NCBI GenBank assembly: GCA_015956445.1
Contig: WIUZ02000001.1
Location: 1,116,001 to 1,180,000, forward strand
Length of the DNA stretch: 64,000 nucleotides
Direction of reading: 5' to 3'
From: Thelephora terrestris
Lineage: Eukaryota; Basidiomycota; Agaricomycetes; Thelephorales; Thelephoraceae
Of this stretch, positions 37,519 through 50,185 are shown in pieces (the first letter of the stretch is position 1; every line of letters starts with the position of its first letter). Under the pieces are notes generated by a model. The model was not told the origin of the DNA and ran no database searches. It was given only the letters and a program-made list of their open reading frames with translations. Made by a program: the position numbers and the translations under genes.

Positions 37519-40210
37519 TTACTCTTCTGCCTTGTTCAACGCCTGCACCATGGAAATCACCTCCTTCCTCCTGTTCACGACAAACTCGCTTTCCTTCAAT
37601 AAGTCGTCCAGCACCTCGGGTTTGTACAGCTCTTGCAACAGCTCTCTCTGCAGGTTCTCCTTCGAGTGGCTGACCAGCGTCAACGTGATCGCCTTTGGCA
37701 CCATGTCAATCATCTCCCGTTTCACAATGTTAAAGTACGAATGGATGAGCAGTTCTGTAAACAGAGCGTACATTGGTGCCTCAGATGTCAACCCTGTCAT
37801 ACGGGCGATGAGCACTTACTGATCACTTCGGTCTCCATCGTCTCCCTCTCATTCAACGCAGATTGCGGCTTGATAACTTGTGGCGGCTAAACGGGGTTGT
37901 TAACGTCACGAAGAAGCGTGCACGCTAACACGTAATCCCCGGCACACTCACCGCTTCCATTGTCGCAGCCCCAACTTTTTTTGCCTTTCCTGCCGTCTTC
38001 TGATTCCAAAACGATCCGAAAAATCCCGGTTCTTCCTTCCGAGCGTCCACGTCCAGATCCTTGTTGTTGTTCAATTGCCCCGATGTAATTTTTCCCTTCT
38101 CCGTCGGAGGGGGCTTGTTGGCGTTCAGCTTTTCCGATACAAGTGCCATAGCCTGATTATCAGAATGTCAGCCTCTTTTTCCTGCCGCAAGAGGAGCCAC
38201 AGCCATACCTTGTGCCCGTTCAAAAAGTCCGGGTGCGTTGTGTTCACATAACACGCTTGCATCCTAACCCGCGATCAACACCCATCTTCCCTGCGTCATG
38301 CGAACCGGGAACACTTACGCGACCATATCCGACACCAACTTCGTCGTGGGAGACATGGCGGTCTTGAAGAAGTTGACAACCACGCCGTTGAATCGCTCTC
38401 GTAGAGCGGGGTATCTCCTGAACGATTGCTAGATGTAACAGTTCACGAATCTGTTCCTTGAATTGCCGCGCATGAACTTACAATCTTTGCAAGAAGCTGC
38501 CCCAATATTCGGATAAGCTCGTCATACACCAACTGACAACACTTCAGCGACGGTTCTTCCAGCCGTTTGATCTGTTGCTTCACAATAACCTCGAACGCCG
38601 TTGTGCCGACGAATAGTGCCGGCGTGGACCCCTAAGACGGCACGTTATCAGCGAACTGCTCCATAGATTCGATTCAGAGAGGAATCACCGAAGAGTTGTA
38701 CAAGATTGTCCGAATGTCTCCATCTTTCACTTGGTCGAAGGGGTCAATGGATTTCACCCCGTTATTGAACAATTCATGGAACACGAAGCTGATGCGAGCC
38801 CCACCGGCAAGCTCGTTCAGGGAAAGGTCGTCGGTGTTACCGTCAATGGCGTTTCGGAATTCGGAAGTGAATTCCGTGATGACGGCCAACACCATGCTGC
38901 TCGAACTCTGGTCTCCCATAACGCCTCCGAGTGACTGTAGCTCGGCACTGTACTTCTGGAGCTGAGTAGTGATCCGTTGCTTTATGTCAGGCAAGGTTGC
39001 CCGAATGTGGTGCATCAGGATCTGGTTATTCTTAGCTCAAAATTCTCTTCCTTCGATTGTCAATGGGAAACTCACCATATTGAGCTTCCGAGCAAGGAAT
39101 GGGGTTCCGCAGTACTGCGCCTTCCCTTTATACGAAGCGTGGCCCTCAAAGAAGTCTCGCTCTGCTTCGAGCGCGATGCTGATCTTCTTATTCGTTTCGA
39201 TGTCTCTCTGTCCCCGGTTCACTACTGGAACGTAGCCCAGCCTCAGAGGAATGACCCGTCCAGCTAGAATGTCAACGACATCGGTCCCAGCATCCCTATC
39301 CAAAACGTGGGTGGGCAAACAACGCAGGAACGGAGGCAAACCACGTACATGAGGTCGATCTTGGTTAAGACGCCTATCGTCCTCGTCCCCTCCGGGTCGA
39401 CCTCTCTCGCCAGCTTCAGCCCATCCGAGTTTGCCAGATCCTGATTACCAGGCGTGACCGCCAGAATGATACAACTCGGCTTCGAGACATACTTCAAGAG
39501 CATATCTCTGATCTGCTTCTCGATATCCTTCGGTTGATCACCGACGGGCACTTTGGTCAGACCGGGAAGATCGACGAGAGTCAGCGTGAGGACATTAGGA
39601 GAGTAAATTCGAAGGTTGATTGGATTCGGAGATATCCCAGCATTACGGCCGGTCTTGGCTTCAGTGTCTTTCACGATTTCTTGCCGAATCTTGTCGAAAT
39701 CGAAGAACTTCTCGCCCGGGAGGTGGAGGAATTCACCCCATTCATTAGGGTCGATGTTTGGGTTGGGGTTGTCTGGGTATCGTCCGAAAAATCAGATATA
39801 TGTTCCTCGACTGTGATGTATGTCTGCAAACCTTTTGGTATGGGCGTTGTGGCAGGTCGATGGATCAGTTGCAGGACCTATATTGTAATCCAAATCTATT
39901 CGTTAGACGGGCGGGCGCCGAAGCGCGGTGACATGCGTACCAAAGGCCGCCTGGTGACGATGCCAGAACCACGGGGTAAGAAATCTTTTCCGACGATATT
40001 CTACACGACCATTAAGCACAATCAGGATCCGTAAGTCGCGTAAGAACGGCAGCTGACCTCTAACACGCTACTCTTCCCGCTGCTCTGACTTCCCAAGACA
40101 CAAATCTGCGGCAGGTCAATCTGCGATGTCGAGGTCCCGACGGCAGTAAAGACATCTTGAAGCTTGTTGATAACATTCACGATTTCCGAGCCAAGGCCAC
40201 CTGCAGCCAT
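37519..40210 (-). CDS. VPS1: Dynamin-related GTPase VPS1
   Basis: Vps1 assembles on vacuolar, endosomal and peroxisomal membranes and drives fission. The start at 40210 gives [20 protein letters not shown]. The G1 loop is [13 protein letters not shown]2 includes the [17 protein letters not shown] region, G3 [14 protein letters not shown] and G4 LTKIDL. The wording [39 protein letters not shown] and [20 protein letters not shown] follows Vps1 rather than Dnm1. The stalk has [20 protein letters not shown]. The variable insert carries a basic, Lys-rich linker, and the GTPase effector domain ends [20 protein letters not shown]. About ten short introns are present. A small gene diverges from it across 107 bases. 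Confidence 0.93.
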
Positions 40211-40317
40211 ATTGCGTGTGTGGTCGTCGAAAGGAAACTGAAAGCGGGACAGACGAGGCGTATGGATTTAAAAGGGCTGGCCGGTCGGAGATAGCCGACT
40301 GCGCTCTACCTCAAACC

Positions 40318-40623
40318 ATGACCCGCAGTAGCAAACCTACCAACGCGTTTCAGTCGCGCAGTCCTGTGCTCAGAGCGCTCTCTGCAGCAGCGGTTGCCAT
40401 CCTCGTCGTGTTTCTTTATTTCCAAAACAGCTCTTTCGCTGGCGATCCACCATCCTCAGATCCACAAGGAAGCTGGAGACAAGTTCACCAGGCGCTTGGA
40501 ATTACACCAGGCATCTCGCCCAGCACACATCGAAAAAAAACCCCGATACAACTGCCGCCTGGACACAACCTCCTCCTACGTATCGCCGACTTGGACGAAA
40601 TCCCGGCATCCGCCAAAAGCTGA
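40318..40623 (+). CDS. Small single-pass membrane protein, unknown
   Basis: Single exon, 101 residues, from the ATG at 40318 (MTRSSKPTNAFQSRS). One hydrophobic helix, LSAAAVAILVVFLYF, at about residues 20-36 follows a basic N-terminus, suggesting a type II membrane protein with its C-terminus in the lumen. The rest is Pro/Ser-rich with LPPGHNLLLRIADLDEIPAS near the end. It shares a 107-base divergent promoter with VPS1 and ends 142 bases from the convergent DCN1-like gene. No family is recognised. It could be a chance frame. Confidence 0.42.
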   Translation: MTRSSKPTNAFQSRSPVLRALSAAAVAILVVFLYFQNSSFAGDPPSSDPQGSWRQVHQALGITPGISPSTHRKKTPIQLPPGHNLLLRIADLDEIPASAKS

Positions 40624-40764
40624 CTTCTTGCCAAACTCCACCACCGCATTGTAGATCATCTCTGTAAGGCAAAAAGCAAAGCAATAAATAGAGGGTTCTT
40701 GACTGGGAAAAACGTGTAAATTAATGTGTATCGTAACGTGATGAGATCGGCTCCTCGCTTGAAC

Positions 40765-42516
40765 TTAGCCCTGGTCCGTGGTGCGCGCGGTGGGATTGCT
40801 TCCCGACCGTTCTTGCTTCCATGCGACAAAATCGTCGATAAGGGTTGGCCATGCCTGTTGTTGGATGTTCAACGCTAGCGATTCTGATTCCGAGAAGTAC
40901 AACTCACTCCATCTGCTTCGTAGTTGTCAAGGTTTGGATTCACAGTCTTGCAGAACTCGAGCATCTTGCATAAAAGGTAAGCGAAGACACAACAGGCACA
41001 AAACCAGAGGCCTTACCATGCTCCACACGTCCTTGTTAATTGCTTTGTAAGTTCCCTTCTCCTAAACCAATCATCAGTTCCATGTGCACACGAGTTTACC
41101 GCATGGCAACAAACCGTGATATATTCCACAACGTCCGTGATAATGGGGTATGAAGGCACGAGCAGCACAGACCAAAACGCTTTTGCAACCTAAGAATCGA
41201 ATAAAAACAAAGCACGGCAAAAGGGGGATGTGATAACAAACCTCAATGTCTATATTTCGCGACTGCCCAGTCTTGGCAATGGGAAATAGGGCCGAGTACA
41301 ACTTGCCGAAAGTGTTGCTTCTGTCTTGCGCATAAGAATAGTACAGTGTTCGGTCGTAGGGTGGAGGCCCAGGGGGTTTCTTGTTGCCCTTGATCGAGGC
41401 GGCTGGGGGATGTGGGATCGGAGGTTTGGTCGTGAGAAGCAAGTCCTCCATATCGCTCAAGAAAACTCGAAGGGTAGCCAACGACGAAATCCTGAGAGAA
41501 GGTGGGAAAATGGGACAAGGAGAGTATATGCACCACGCACTGTGAATCCTGCATAGCCTTGGTCCACTTGTCCCTCTTGATGGTGCCCAATTCCTGAGCA
41601 TCAGTGAGCCATAAGAGTATCAGCGGCATAGACCCATCCATTGGCACGTCTGCGTCGTTGCAAAGGCGCTCAAAATTTTCGGGACTTATGGTGTCGGCGT
41701 CGTCCTGGTCCGCATAAGCCTTAAAAATGGACTGGATATTGGCGGGGTTGTACGGCTCGGTTTTCTTGTATACCGCAAGTTAGTGTCGGCTCTTCTGAAG
41801 AGAAAAACGCGTTGGCCTACAGATACTGGAAGCTCTGATTCTTGCTTGCGGGTAGAGGAACTAGGTTCGGCGGGATCGTCAGGATGATGGGAATTAGATC
41901 GACAGCAGAAGAGACTGGTGAAGAGCATGAGAGCGAAAGCGAAGAAGAGAGATGCTACCGCGCTAGCCAGTAGCGGAAAGGGTGGAAATGTGTAACCTCC
42001 GAAGGAATGCAGTGTGGCAGAGGGAGACGTGAAGGTGGACGTACCCGTTCAAGTCCTTGTCCACGTTGTCGCTTACATCATTCCTATTAGGGAGAGAGCG
42101 GTTACTGGATGGGCGAGGCGGTGATACTGAACGGGGTGCACGCACTGACTGGATTTCGTTGACTTTCCCATCGTCCGCTTGGTCCCCTCGGTGTTCTTCG
42201 TTGCTCGCGATTTTTTGGGCTGAGGGAGGTCAATCGTGCTCTGAGAGGGGGAGATCGTGAGCTCGGATTCTGGGTGAGAGAGCGGAATGCCAGGGTATTG
42301 ATACATACATCTCCGCCTGCGGGATCCTCCACCGGTTTCTTCTTCGTCGTCCTCTTGGCTGCAGTTGCAGTGGTAGACTTGATCTGACGTGTTGAGCTAC
42401 GCGTAGAACGGGTGGATGTGCTCGCCGGGTCCGTTTCTTCTTCCTCGCCGCGTTTTCTCTTTGACGACGTTAGGCAGGGAGTGTGGGGAGGAGTTGGCGC
42501 ATACCTTGGACACCAT
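40765..42516 (-). CDS. DCN1-like cullin neddylation co-factor
   Basis: Dcn1 is the E3-like factor that positions Ubc12-NEDD8 on cullins. The PONY/DCUN1 domain is clear: KTEPYNPANIQSIFKAYADQ, ISPENFERLCNDADVPMDGS, LILLWLTDAQELGTIKRDKW, YDRTLYYSYAQDRSNTFGKL and the hallmark YEADGAWPTLIDDFVAWKQE at the C-terminus. The stop is at 40765. Upstream exons from the ATG at 42516 (MVSK, then RKRGEEETDPASTSTRSTRS, KRTTKKKPVEDPAGGD and QPKKSRATKNTEGTKRTMGK) encode a basic disordered leader with nuclear-signal-like runs. Between leader and domain, two acceptor choices decide whether a hydrophobic stretch is included. About ten introns are present; the leader exons are the least certain part. Confidence 0.78.
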
Positions 42517-42720
42517 GGTCACTCTCGAAGGACGCGGACAAGTGAAGAGGTGGTTAATGAGAAATGGATGGAGACGCGACGTCGATTGTGGAATCAATGG
42601 GGCACGTGAAGTACAATTGAGCATCGAGGCTAATTATCGGACAATTGTGCTTCAAAGCCGATGGCGGTTTGCATTGATATATGTACAAACAGGTTTAAAC
42701 TGCAATTGTTACTTTTGTAT

Positions 42721-43558
42721 TTAGAATTTGACCCTGGAGACGGTCTCCCAGAAGACTTTGCCCTGAGTGGAAGCAATTTCACGCTCAAGCTCGGTCGGCT
42801 GGCGAGAGCCATCGGCACCTGCGAAGGTACCGGCACCCCAAGGAGACCCTTGGGAAACAGTGGGTCAGACCCACATCGATGGACGAGAAAGTAAACAAAA
42901 CGTACCACCGTGTACCTCCTCCAAGTTGGCAAAAAGAGGGAAAGTGTGCTTGTAGCCGAGAGGAACAAAAATGATGCCGTGGTGAGACAAGGTAGAGAGG
43001 GTGGCGGAGACAGTCATTTCCTGCCCTCCACCAGGGGTACCGGTGGAAACGAAGACGCTGGCGTACTTTCCGGAGAGGGCACCACTAGCCCAGAGACCAC
43101 CGGTGGCATCCCAGAAGGTCTGCGATGAATCCTTGGATCAGTCTTGGTTATCTTATCTATTAGAGGTGATGTTACCTTCCACTGAGCGGGGAAAGAACCG
43201 AAACGGGTGGGGACACCAAAGAGGAAGGCGTCGTAGTCTGCAAGGTGTTCAGGGGCGAACACGGGATAATCGTGCTTGGGTGGGGCATGGAGTTTGGTCA
43301 AGATTTCCGGACTGAGAGTCTCTGCGACCCTGGGGGCAAAGGTTCAGGCGTTCAGCCGAGGGTGGATGCAAAAAAGAAGAGGTCGTACTGGAAGATTTTG
43401 GCAGTACCTCCAGCGGATTCGAGACCGGCTTTGACGCTTTCAGCAACTGTTAGGGGAAGATTGTGAGCGAGAAAAGGAGAGAGAAGGAAGGATGTGGACT
43501 GACGGGTGGCAACATGGCCGTAGAGAGAGTAGATGACGATGGCGACCCTTGGAGACAT
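42721..43558 (-). CDS. WrbA-like NAD(P)H:quinone oxidoreductase (flavodoxin fold)
   Basis: These FMN enzymes reduce quinones by two electrons and protect against redox cycling; fungal relatives are Pst2 and Ycp4. The start at 43558 gives [18 protein letters not shown], the FMN phosphate-binding segment. Next come [60 protein letters not shown] and [15 protein letters not shown], all WrbA signatures, and [11 protein letters not shown]. The end is [20 protein letters not shown] and VSRVKF. Five or so short introns are present. A TATA box lies about 60 bases before the ATG. Confidence 0.92.
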
Positions 43559-44406
43559 GCTTGTATCGGTGGTGAGGAGGGAAGAAGTTGGAGGGAGGGT
43601 CAGGGGATAGATTAGAATATTTATACTCAAGAGGGTTTGGATCCATGAATGTGAATCGCGTCAACAGGATGACGATGATGACTGAGCTTCGTTCCATTTT
43701 CAGATATTTTCACCCACCAATAGAAAGGGAAGGTTTCCAATTGGAGCAAAAACCTCCCACAATCCCCGTCTGAAAAGCTGTAAAGCCGGGTGCAGGCTGC
43801 ATGACAAAGTCCTATTTCAAGCTGTTTGTTCCCCCGTTGTGGGGTACGCTTACAGTCCCGAAGCTCTCGTGGGAGACGATACATCTTTTGGTGCGGGGAC
43901 AAAGGCTACACCCCTTTCCTCAGTCGCAATACGCGGGCTGTATGAGGCGAAGCGCCTCGGGTAAAGGTTAGGGCGAGCTGAATGACCGGATGGTCAAGCA
44001 ATGGCCATCACAAACCCGCGTCAACGTACTGGACGACGGTCATCATCAAGGTTCTTGCTTCCTTGGCGGGGGATATGGTGGCGGTTGCTCTGCTCGTATT
44101 CTATCACACCGCATCCGTCTGTCGAGAGACAGGAAAGAAATAGTATCGACATATGTTACACACAATCCTGGATCCACGACATAGTAACATCTACCGACCC
44201 TGGCCACTCCATCCCACGGCCGAGAAGCCATAACCCGGTACAATGAAAGACTGCGACTGGTTTTGTTGAGAAGCAGTGGGATGCGTTGCAGAGCTGACGT
44301 AGTTGAACCGATTCCCCGGTATCACAAGCCTCGGTGCAGGTGCCTCGACTGCTGGGAGCGATACAGAAGCGGGAGGCTTCCAGTTCTGTTGTAACCAGTG
44401 GTAGAG
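43559..44406. other. WrbA promoter and PAN2 3' flank
   Basis: About 850 bases. Apart from the TATA box at 43618-43625, no gene is supported on either strand. Reading frames here are short and lack conserved segments. Confidence 0.5.
43618..43625 (-). promoter_or_regulatory. TATA box of the WrbA-like gene
   Basis: TATAAATA on the minus strand, 60 bases upstream of the ATG at 43558. Its presence fits a strongly inducible stress gene. Confidence 0.5.
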
Positions 44407-47400
44407 TCAGTCACCCTTCTCAACTTCCTCGCAGAATTCACCCACATTTGCCTTCCCTTCTCGATACAGCTCTTCTAGTTTTTCGTCAAACGTACCATTC
44501 TCCTCGAATTCGTGATATGCCTTGTATAACCTCAAAGCCGAACGCGCATCTTCGATCGAATCATGCGTTTCCGCCTGGATGTTTTCCCCAAGTATGAACC
44601 ACGTCAAGAATTTGAGCGACAGCCTTCGTTGCCGAGCCTTGATGAAATACAGATCCACTGTATCGATGACCTGTTCAGGTGGAACAAAGATGTCTGTCTA
44701 CCTATCAGAAGTCATCGCTGCGGGGTACTTGCCCAACACTCACTAATAATCCGAAAGTCCTTCGAGAGTCCATGCCCGATGAATATGCAACCTCGATCCA
44801 CAAGGGTGCGAAGCTTCTTGTATACAATCTTCAGCGGCGTGAGGGTATGCGGGGACAAATGTGGGTCGAGGTCACCATCTAGACCAAGCAAACCGTGAGT
44901 GGGCGTCGCGGATCGAGAAAATTCATACCGACATTTGATGCCTGACCACTCAGTCAAGTAATCGACAATCATCTCACTCGTGTGGATATGGTCATCGATG
45001 AACGGGACCCCGGCCTTCGCACCATCTCCACGAAGGACAGAAACCCTGGCCAAACTGAGTCTTGCGGGACGTATCACCTTCTTTGTCCCATCTGACCTGA
45101 ATTCCGTCTCTTCTTGTTGCATGGACACGAATTCCGCATCAATGGCCACCAACATTCCCGCTCGCGGAAGCTCGTTTGGGTGGAGGAGATCATGCTTGAT
45201 GCGACCGATGTCACGAGCGCTAAAACGGGGGCTCAGTTTCTCGTAGGATGGGCGAGATAACAACACACAGAGATATGTTACTGTCACGGCTGAGGACCGA
45301 GGTATCAATCTCTTCAGGTAGCGCGTCAAAATTGATCTTCTCCCTCACATCCACCCTCTCCAGGTAAAGGACAGCGGGTACCTGTGCCATTAAGGTGAGA
45401 CTGATTTGCCCAATAAACCGCAGAGGGGCTTGCCTTCCACAGATCGGGAAAATTCAACGCCTCCTCCTCTGAAACGTTCCTCACAGCAAAGTCATTGAAA
45501 ACAAACCAAGGACTCGTATGTTCCGGATCCTCTTCGGAACCGGGCACTAGGAGTCAGGGTCAGTCTCATACAAATCCCTCGACTCCCACGACCCGACCAC
45601 ACCTTTAACGATTGCTACTAAATGTGAGTTTCGCTGTCTCGTGACCACCTGCACAACGAGCGACTGTGCCAGGGCGTTTCATTGATGTTGATTTAACCGT
45701 AGCTGAAAGAACACTCACCCTCAGTTCGTATACAGCAACCTCTGGATCGTCAACCCCGTCGATTTGACCATGAAGACGAATGCTCTGGGTCAAAAACCTC
45801 CGCTTTTTCGCATCAAGCCAGAACTTGATGTTCTCTTGATCGAACACAGCCGTGTTGACCGCTAAAACAGGTGGAAGATCTTTTGTTGAAAGCGAACGGC
45901 GCGATTCAAATGTCGAAACTCGTCTGCAGGATGCACATGTTGCCTTGTAGGTTACCTCGCGGAGCAAAGAGTCCTGTATGATCGTATTCAAATCCACGGA
46001 GGGATCTGATATCCCGGTCTTGCCGATGGGCTTGAGCGAGGGAGGTACTCATAGAAAAGGGTTGAAACGTACAAAGCGGGGGTACACCATGTCTAGGATG
46101 TGCATCATGTTGTGTTTTGTTCGAGTGTCGTGGCAACCCAGGCACATAGTGTCGGTCTTTACTGAAATCCCCACCAATTGAGTAAACGGGGGAGGGGAAT
46201 AAGACTCCAGGTCGGGCACAATGGCCGGATTCGACGGTGCCATGTCTCCTTCCGCGACGAGATGATCGACAAAGAATCGGTGGAAAGACTGTATGATTTG
46301 CGCGTAATCTGTCCCAGCAGGCATACGCCCGTAATCAACAAGTTCGATCAATCCCTTACCTATGAATGGTCATGAGTAAGGAAGGGGAGCGGGGAGAAAC
46401 GAGACAACGTGCCATGAGCAAGGACTCCGACGGTTTTACAGAAGTTGCTTGCTTGACAGTTTATTCCCTTGGCATCTTCGAGCATTCGGACGACAAAGCC
46501 AAACTCGCAAAGCAAGCAATGCTCTCTAGGGCAATTCAAGGTGATGTGGGACTTGGCCAAACGCCGGATCGGATAAACATAGTGCATCGCTTGGACCACA
46601 GAATTCGTGTACGAGTTCAGGATGTGCGTCTCCAGTCCACTGTACGACGTCTTGTTGTAGAACCTACGTTGCGTGTCAGCGCTACTTCTGGTGAAGGACG
46701 GGCTGTGCATACCCAAAATCGAAGTCTTCTACACCAAACTTGGAGTACTCGATTTCAACTCTTCGGTAAACGCGGGGGATTTCTCCAATTTCACCGGAGA
46801 GGATCGCATCCGCATCGGGCTGGTAAGTTCAAAGTAGAACAGTCACCAAACGTGCACGATGACAATCGTGAATACACTCGCATCCGCTTTCTTACCGCTC
46901 CTGAACCTTGCACCGCGATCCTTTTTGATGTCAGCGACCATATTCCTCCGACCCCTCAGCTCCTTTGGCACGGGGGCGTAGGCAATGTTCTCGTTCAGCT
47001 TCATTGTACTGAGAATCTGGGGAGGTATCACTTCTGGAGGCGGAAAGTATTTTGGACGGTTGGGAATGAAAGCCTTGGTCCACGAGGACAGTAACAATGC
47101 GTTGTAGTGCGGCATTCCAACAGCGTTCAGAGGCCTGGGGAGGATTAGACTTCCCGGATGTTGAAAATTTGAGGATGAACCCACGTAGAATCCGTCCAGT
47201 CGATGTCAGGCAATTCCTCTGCAGGGTCGGCCCAGTTGATTGGTTGACCCTCAGCAAATCCGTTGAAAGGGGTTTGTTCGCTGTCTTCTTCTACGGCCGT
47301 CAATATATTGATTATGCCAGATTGGTCTCCAAATGCCAGGTATGCGCCTGTCGGTGAGACAGCTGCAGAGGATATGATCGCGTGTGTATCGAGCTGTGGC

Positions 47401-48371
47401 CAGTAAGGTTGTGGTGGTCGCATGGACGTTCGCTGTATCGTACCTGGTAGAACTCGTTGACACTTGGATCCGTACAGTCGACGATATTGACAAGTCCCTG
47501 ATTCGAAACAACAACCAGCGTAGTGTCTTTCTTCGGCAAGGTACAGATAAAAGCAGGACCGTCGGAGAAGGGAACGGGGGGTAGAGGTCTGAAGGTTCGC
47601 AAGTCGTAGACTTTGACGAATGGGTCGGGAAATGGAATTGACTGCCTTGAACCCACAACCCAAGGTTAGATGACGCTTCTATCCAGAGAAGTTTACTTCA
47701 CCTGTAGCCCCAGCCAATCGAATAGACATAATTTCCACTACTTTGGATCCCCTGTACGCCACCACCGTGTGCATAAACAGAATTCTCCGCAGAGTCGGTT
47801 CCTCTCGAGGGATTACGGATGTCATAGCTTCTGATATAACCGTCAGACGAGCCTGCGAGAAGTAGGGAATGGGAAAAGTGGAGATGATTGATAATTCCAG
47901 ACACGCTTGCGCGCCGAATCTCATCTCCAGTAAGTTCATTGAGGTAGATGAGCTCTTGAGCGTCCGTTGCTACCGCAAGGCCTCGTGTCGTCCCAGAGGC
48001 GTTGGAAAATGACGTTGTCTTTGCGGTAGTGCTATACATCTGCGGGTGAGTCCACCCAATGGATAAACCACGGATTGGACAGACCGAAAGTACCACTTAT
48101 TCACTCCTCCCTTTGTCCATGAGCCTACGCCCTGCCCGGCTAAGCCGCATGCACGAACGTAGTTGTCCCCTGCGACGAGTTTTTGGACCGGTTGGCCACC
48201 GCCAACAGGGAATGAAACACCCCTTATCGCCTGAGGCGTGCAATAAGCGACGACCGCACCGGAACTAGATCCAGTCCAGAGGATGTCAGAAACAGGATCA
48301 AAGGCTAGAGATGTTATTGGTTGATGATATTCATGTGTAATTGCCCTGTCAGTTGGCCGATAAGTCGACAT
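44407..48371 (-). CDS. PAN2: PAN2 deadenylase catalytic subunit
   Basis: With Pan3, Pan2 trims poly(A) tails in the first phase of mRNA decay. The start at 48371 gives MSTYRPTDRAITHEYHQPIT, opening a WD40 propeller (ITSLAFDPVSDILWTGSSSG, LLAGSSDGYIRSYDIRNPS, PFVKVYDLRTFRPLPPVPF). A linker with YAPVPKELRGRRNMVADIKK follows. The ubiquitin-hydrolase-like domain begins near YSGLETHILNSYTNSVVQAM and lacks an obvious catalytic Cys box, as known for Pan2. The DEDD exonuclease has VAIDAEFVSMQQEE (Asp, Glu), FIGHGLSKDFRIIS (Asp) and HDSIEDARSALRLY (His, Asp), so all catalytic residues are present. It ends EEVEKGD. About 12 introns, roughly 1,100 residues. Confidence 0.94.
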
Positions 48372-48659
48372 GGATGTGTGAAGTGTAAAGATCTCCCGCT
48401 GTACACCCGCTTATGTAATAGCCCGGGCGATTTACATTTGCGTCTCTCGGAAGTGTGCCTGTTCAAGCGCCTCCCACTCAGGGCGCCATGGTCCCTTAAT
48501 GTCACGCATGTTCGGCTCCCAATGACAATCTCTTCATCGGTGCCTGGGCTTGGATAGTAGTTTGCGCTCTTACACGTCAACGGAGAACAATCACATTAGC
48601 AAAAAGGTACAGAACCAAAGCAAGAAGATCGCGTGACATGGACAAATATCTGATAGAAA

Positions 48660-50041
48660 TTACGAGTTGAGAGCCGTCCAGTCGATCAGGCCATCGTCGC
48701 CGTATTCTTTCTTGAGCCATTCGTTGGCAGCTTTGAAATGCCCGTTCCCCAGGAATCCTTTCCTCGCGGACAGGGGAGACGGATGAGCAGACCTGACCAA
48801 GGAGCGTGAGCCAAAGTTGACACTTGACCAGGAAACACGTTACTTCAGCATGAGATTCTTCTTTGACTGATGTCGAAAGCCCGAGCTCAACAGAAGGTGC
48901 AGAAAGATGACAGAATGAGTGCTCACATTGCTAACGCCGATGGACTGGCAGATCTTGAGGGCCGGAGCGCCCCATGCCAAGAACACAACGCCCTTACGAG
49001 TCTCACCCTCCTCCGCTGTGATGCTCCGCGTCGTGACGGCCTTCAGAACAGCAGTCGTAAAGGTCTCCCAGCCTTGCTTCGAATGGGAGTGCGCCTTGTG
49101 TGCGCGAACAGTCAGGCAGGTGTTCAACCATAGCACTCCCTGTTCAGCGACTTGAGTGAGATCGCTGAGGAGTTGCCCGTCAATCCACGAGTCTAACAGG
49201 ATAAACGCGCATGTCTGACCCGTGGTTCGGTATCTTGAAGCCTGATATATCTGATGCAACTTGCTTGTAAATGTTCCTCAAAGAAGGGGGCGTTTTCGTC
49301 GGAGGAAGGACGGAAAAAGCCAAACCTCGAGATCGACGTCAACAATCACAACTAAGAATCTGTCACGGGTATTGACACACCGTGAGCTTGTCCTGCATCG
49401 TGATAAGGGTCCTTGGAGTTGCATCGCCAACCTCAGTTCCGGGTTCGTTAGACTCGTGTGGGACCACACACCTGCCCAATCACAACAACCCGTACTTTAT
49501 CCAGAGGGGTCAAGCGTGACCAAGAATATATATCCTTCACTGAGAGGTGGAAAGCATAATGAGATTGCGACACTTGCAAATGAGTTGGGAGACGTACTCG
49601 GTGGGTATACCGTCTGAGACTTGTACTCCTTGGCCAGGAATGATTTGAGCTGTAACAGGTTAGTACAGTGAGGACAATATTGTGGAGCACGTACGTTCTT
49701 AAAATATGGCTTCTGGAATTCTCCTTGGAGAGCTTCATACCAGCTCTCATGCATGGTATCCTTCTCAAGGTTATCGATAAAATCGACAACCTCATCTCCA
49801 GTTGGGGGAATAGATTCCTCAGCAGCAGGTTCGACAACAGTTGACACCTCCTCACTATTGGAACATCCCATGAGTCAGTGGCTTTCACAAACGAATGCCA
49901 CGTGGAATACCTTTCGGAGACCTTTCTCCGTTTCTCGGCGGGTACGCTGCCGGACGCCGTTGCGACTTCAGCAGCACCCCTCTTGCGGTTAACGCCAAAT
50001 ACTGCATCCAATGTGGTCTGCGTTGCAGCACGAGGCGACAT
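48660..50041 (-). CDS. UNG1: Uracil-DNA glycosylase
   Basis: It excises uracil from DNA. The start at 50041 gives [28 protein letters not shown] resembles the PCNA-binding box at the N-terminus of nuclear UNG2. Basic residues (KRGAAE, EKRRK) follow. The enzyme core has [26 protein letters not shown] spliced to [11 protein letters not shown] (water-activating Asp), [20 protein letters not shown] and, near the end, VFLAWGAPA and [20 protein letters not shown] (DNA-intercalating loop with catalytic His). It ends IDWTALNS at 48660. About eight introns, one separating GQ from DPYH. Confidence 0.94.
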
Positions 50042-50185
50042 GATGGTGGTTGTAAGGAGACTTGAATCTCTGGTGCGCGTGGGTGACTCCCCACGCGACT
50101 AATTCTAATTGACGCGTTGTTGACACTTGTTTATCACAACTCAAGAACGCGCTGAGATCACCAGAGCATTAACACTTTAAATAAT

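Noticed and set aside
39534-40034. 166-residue plus-strand frame inside VPS1
   Set aside because: Shadow of the VPS1 GTPase exons; the minus strand has G1-G4 motifs in order.
46366-47094. 242-residue plus-strand frame inside PAN2
   Set aside because: Antisense to the PAN2 linker and ubiquitin-hydrolase-like exons, spanning PAN2 introns; no recognisable protein features.
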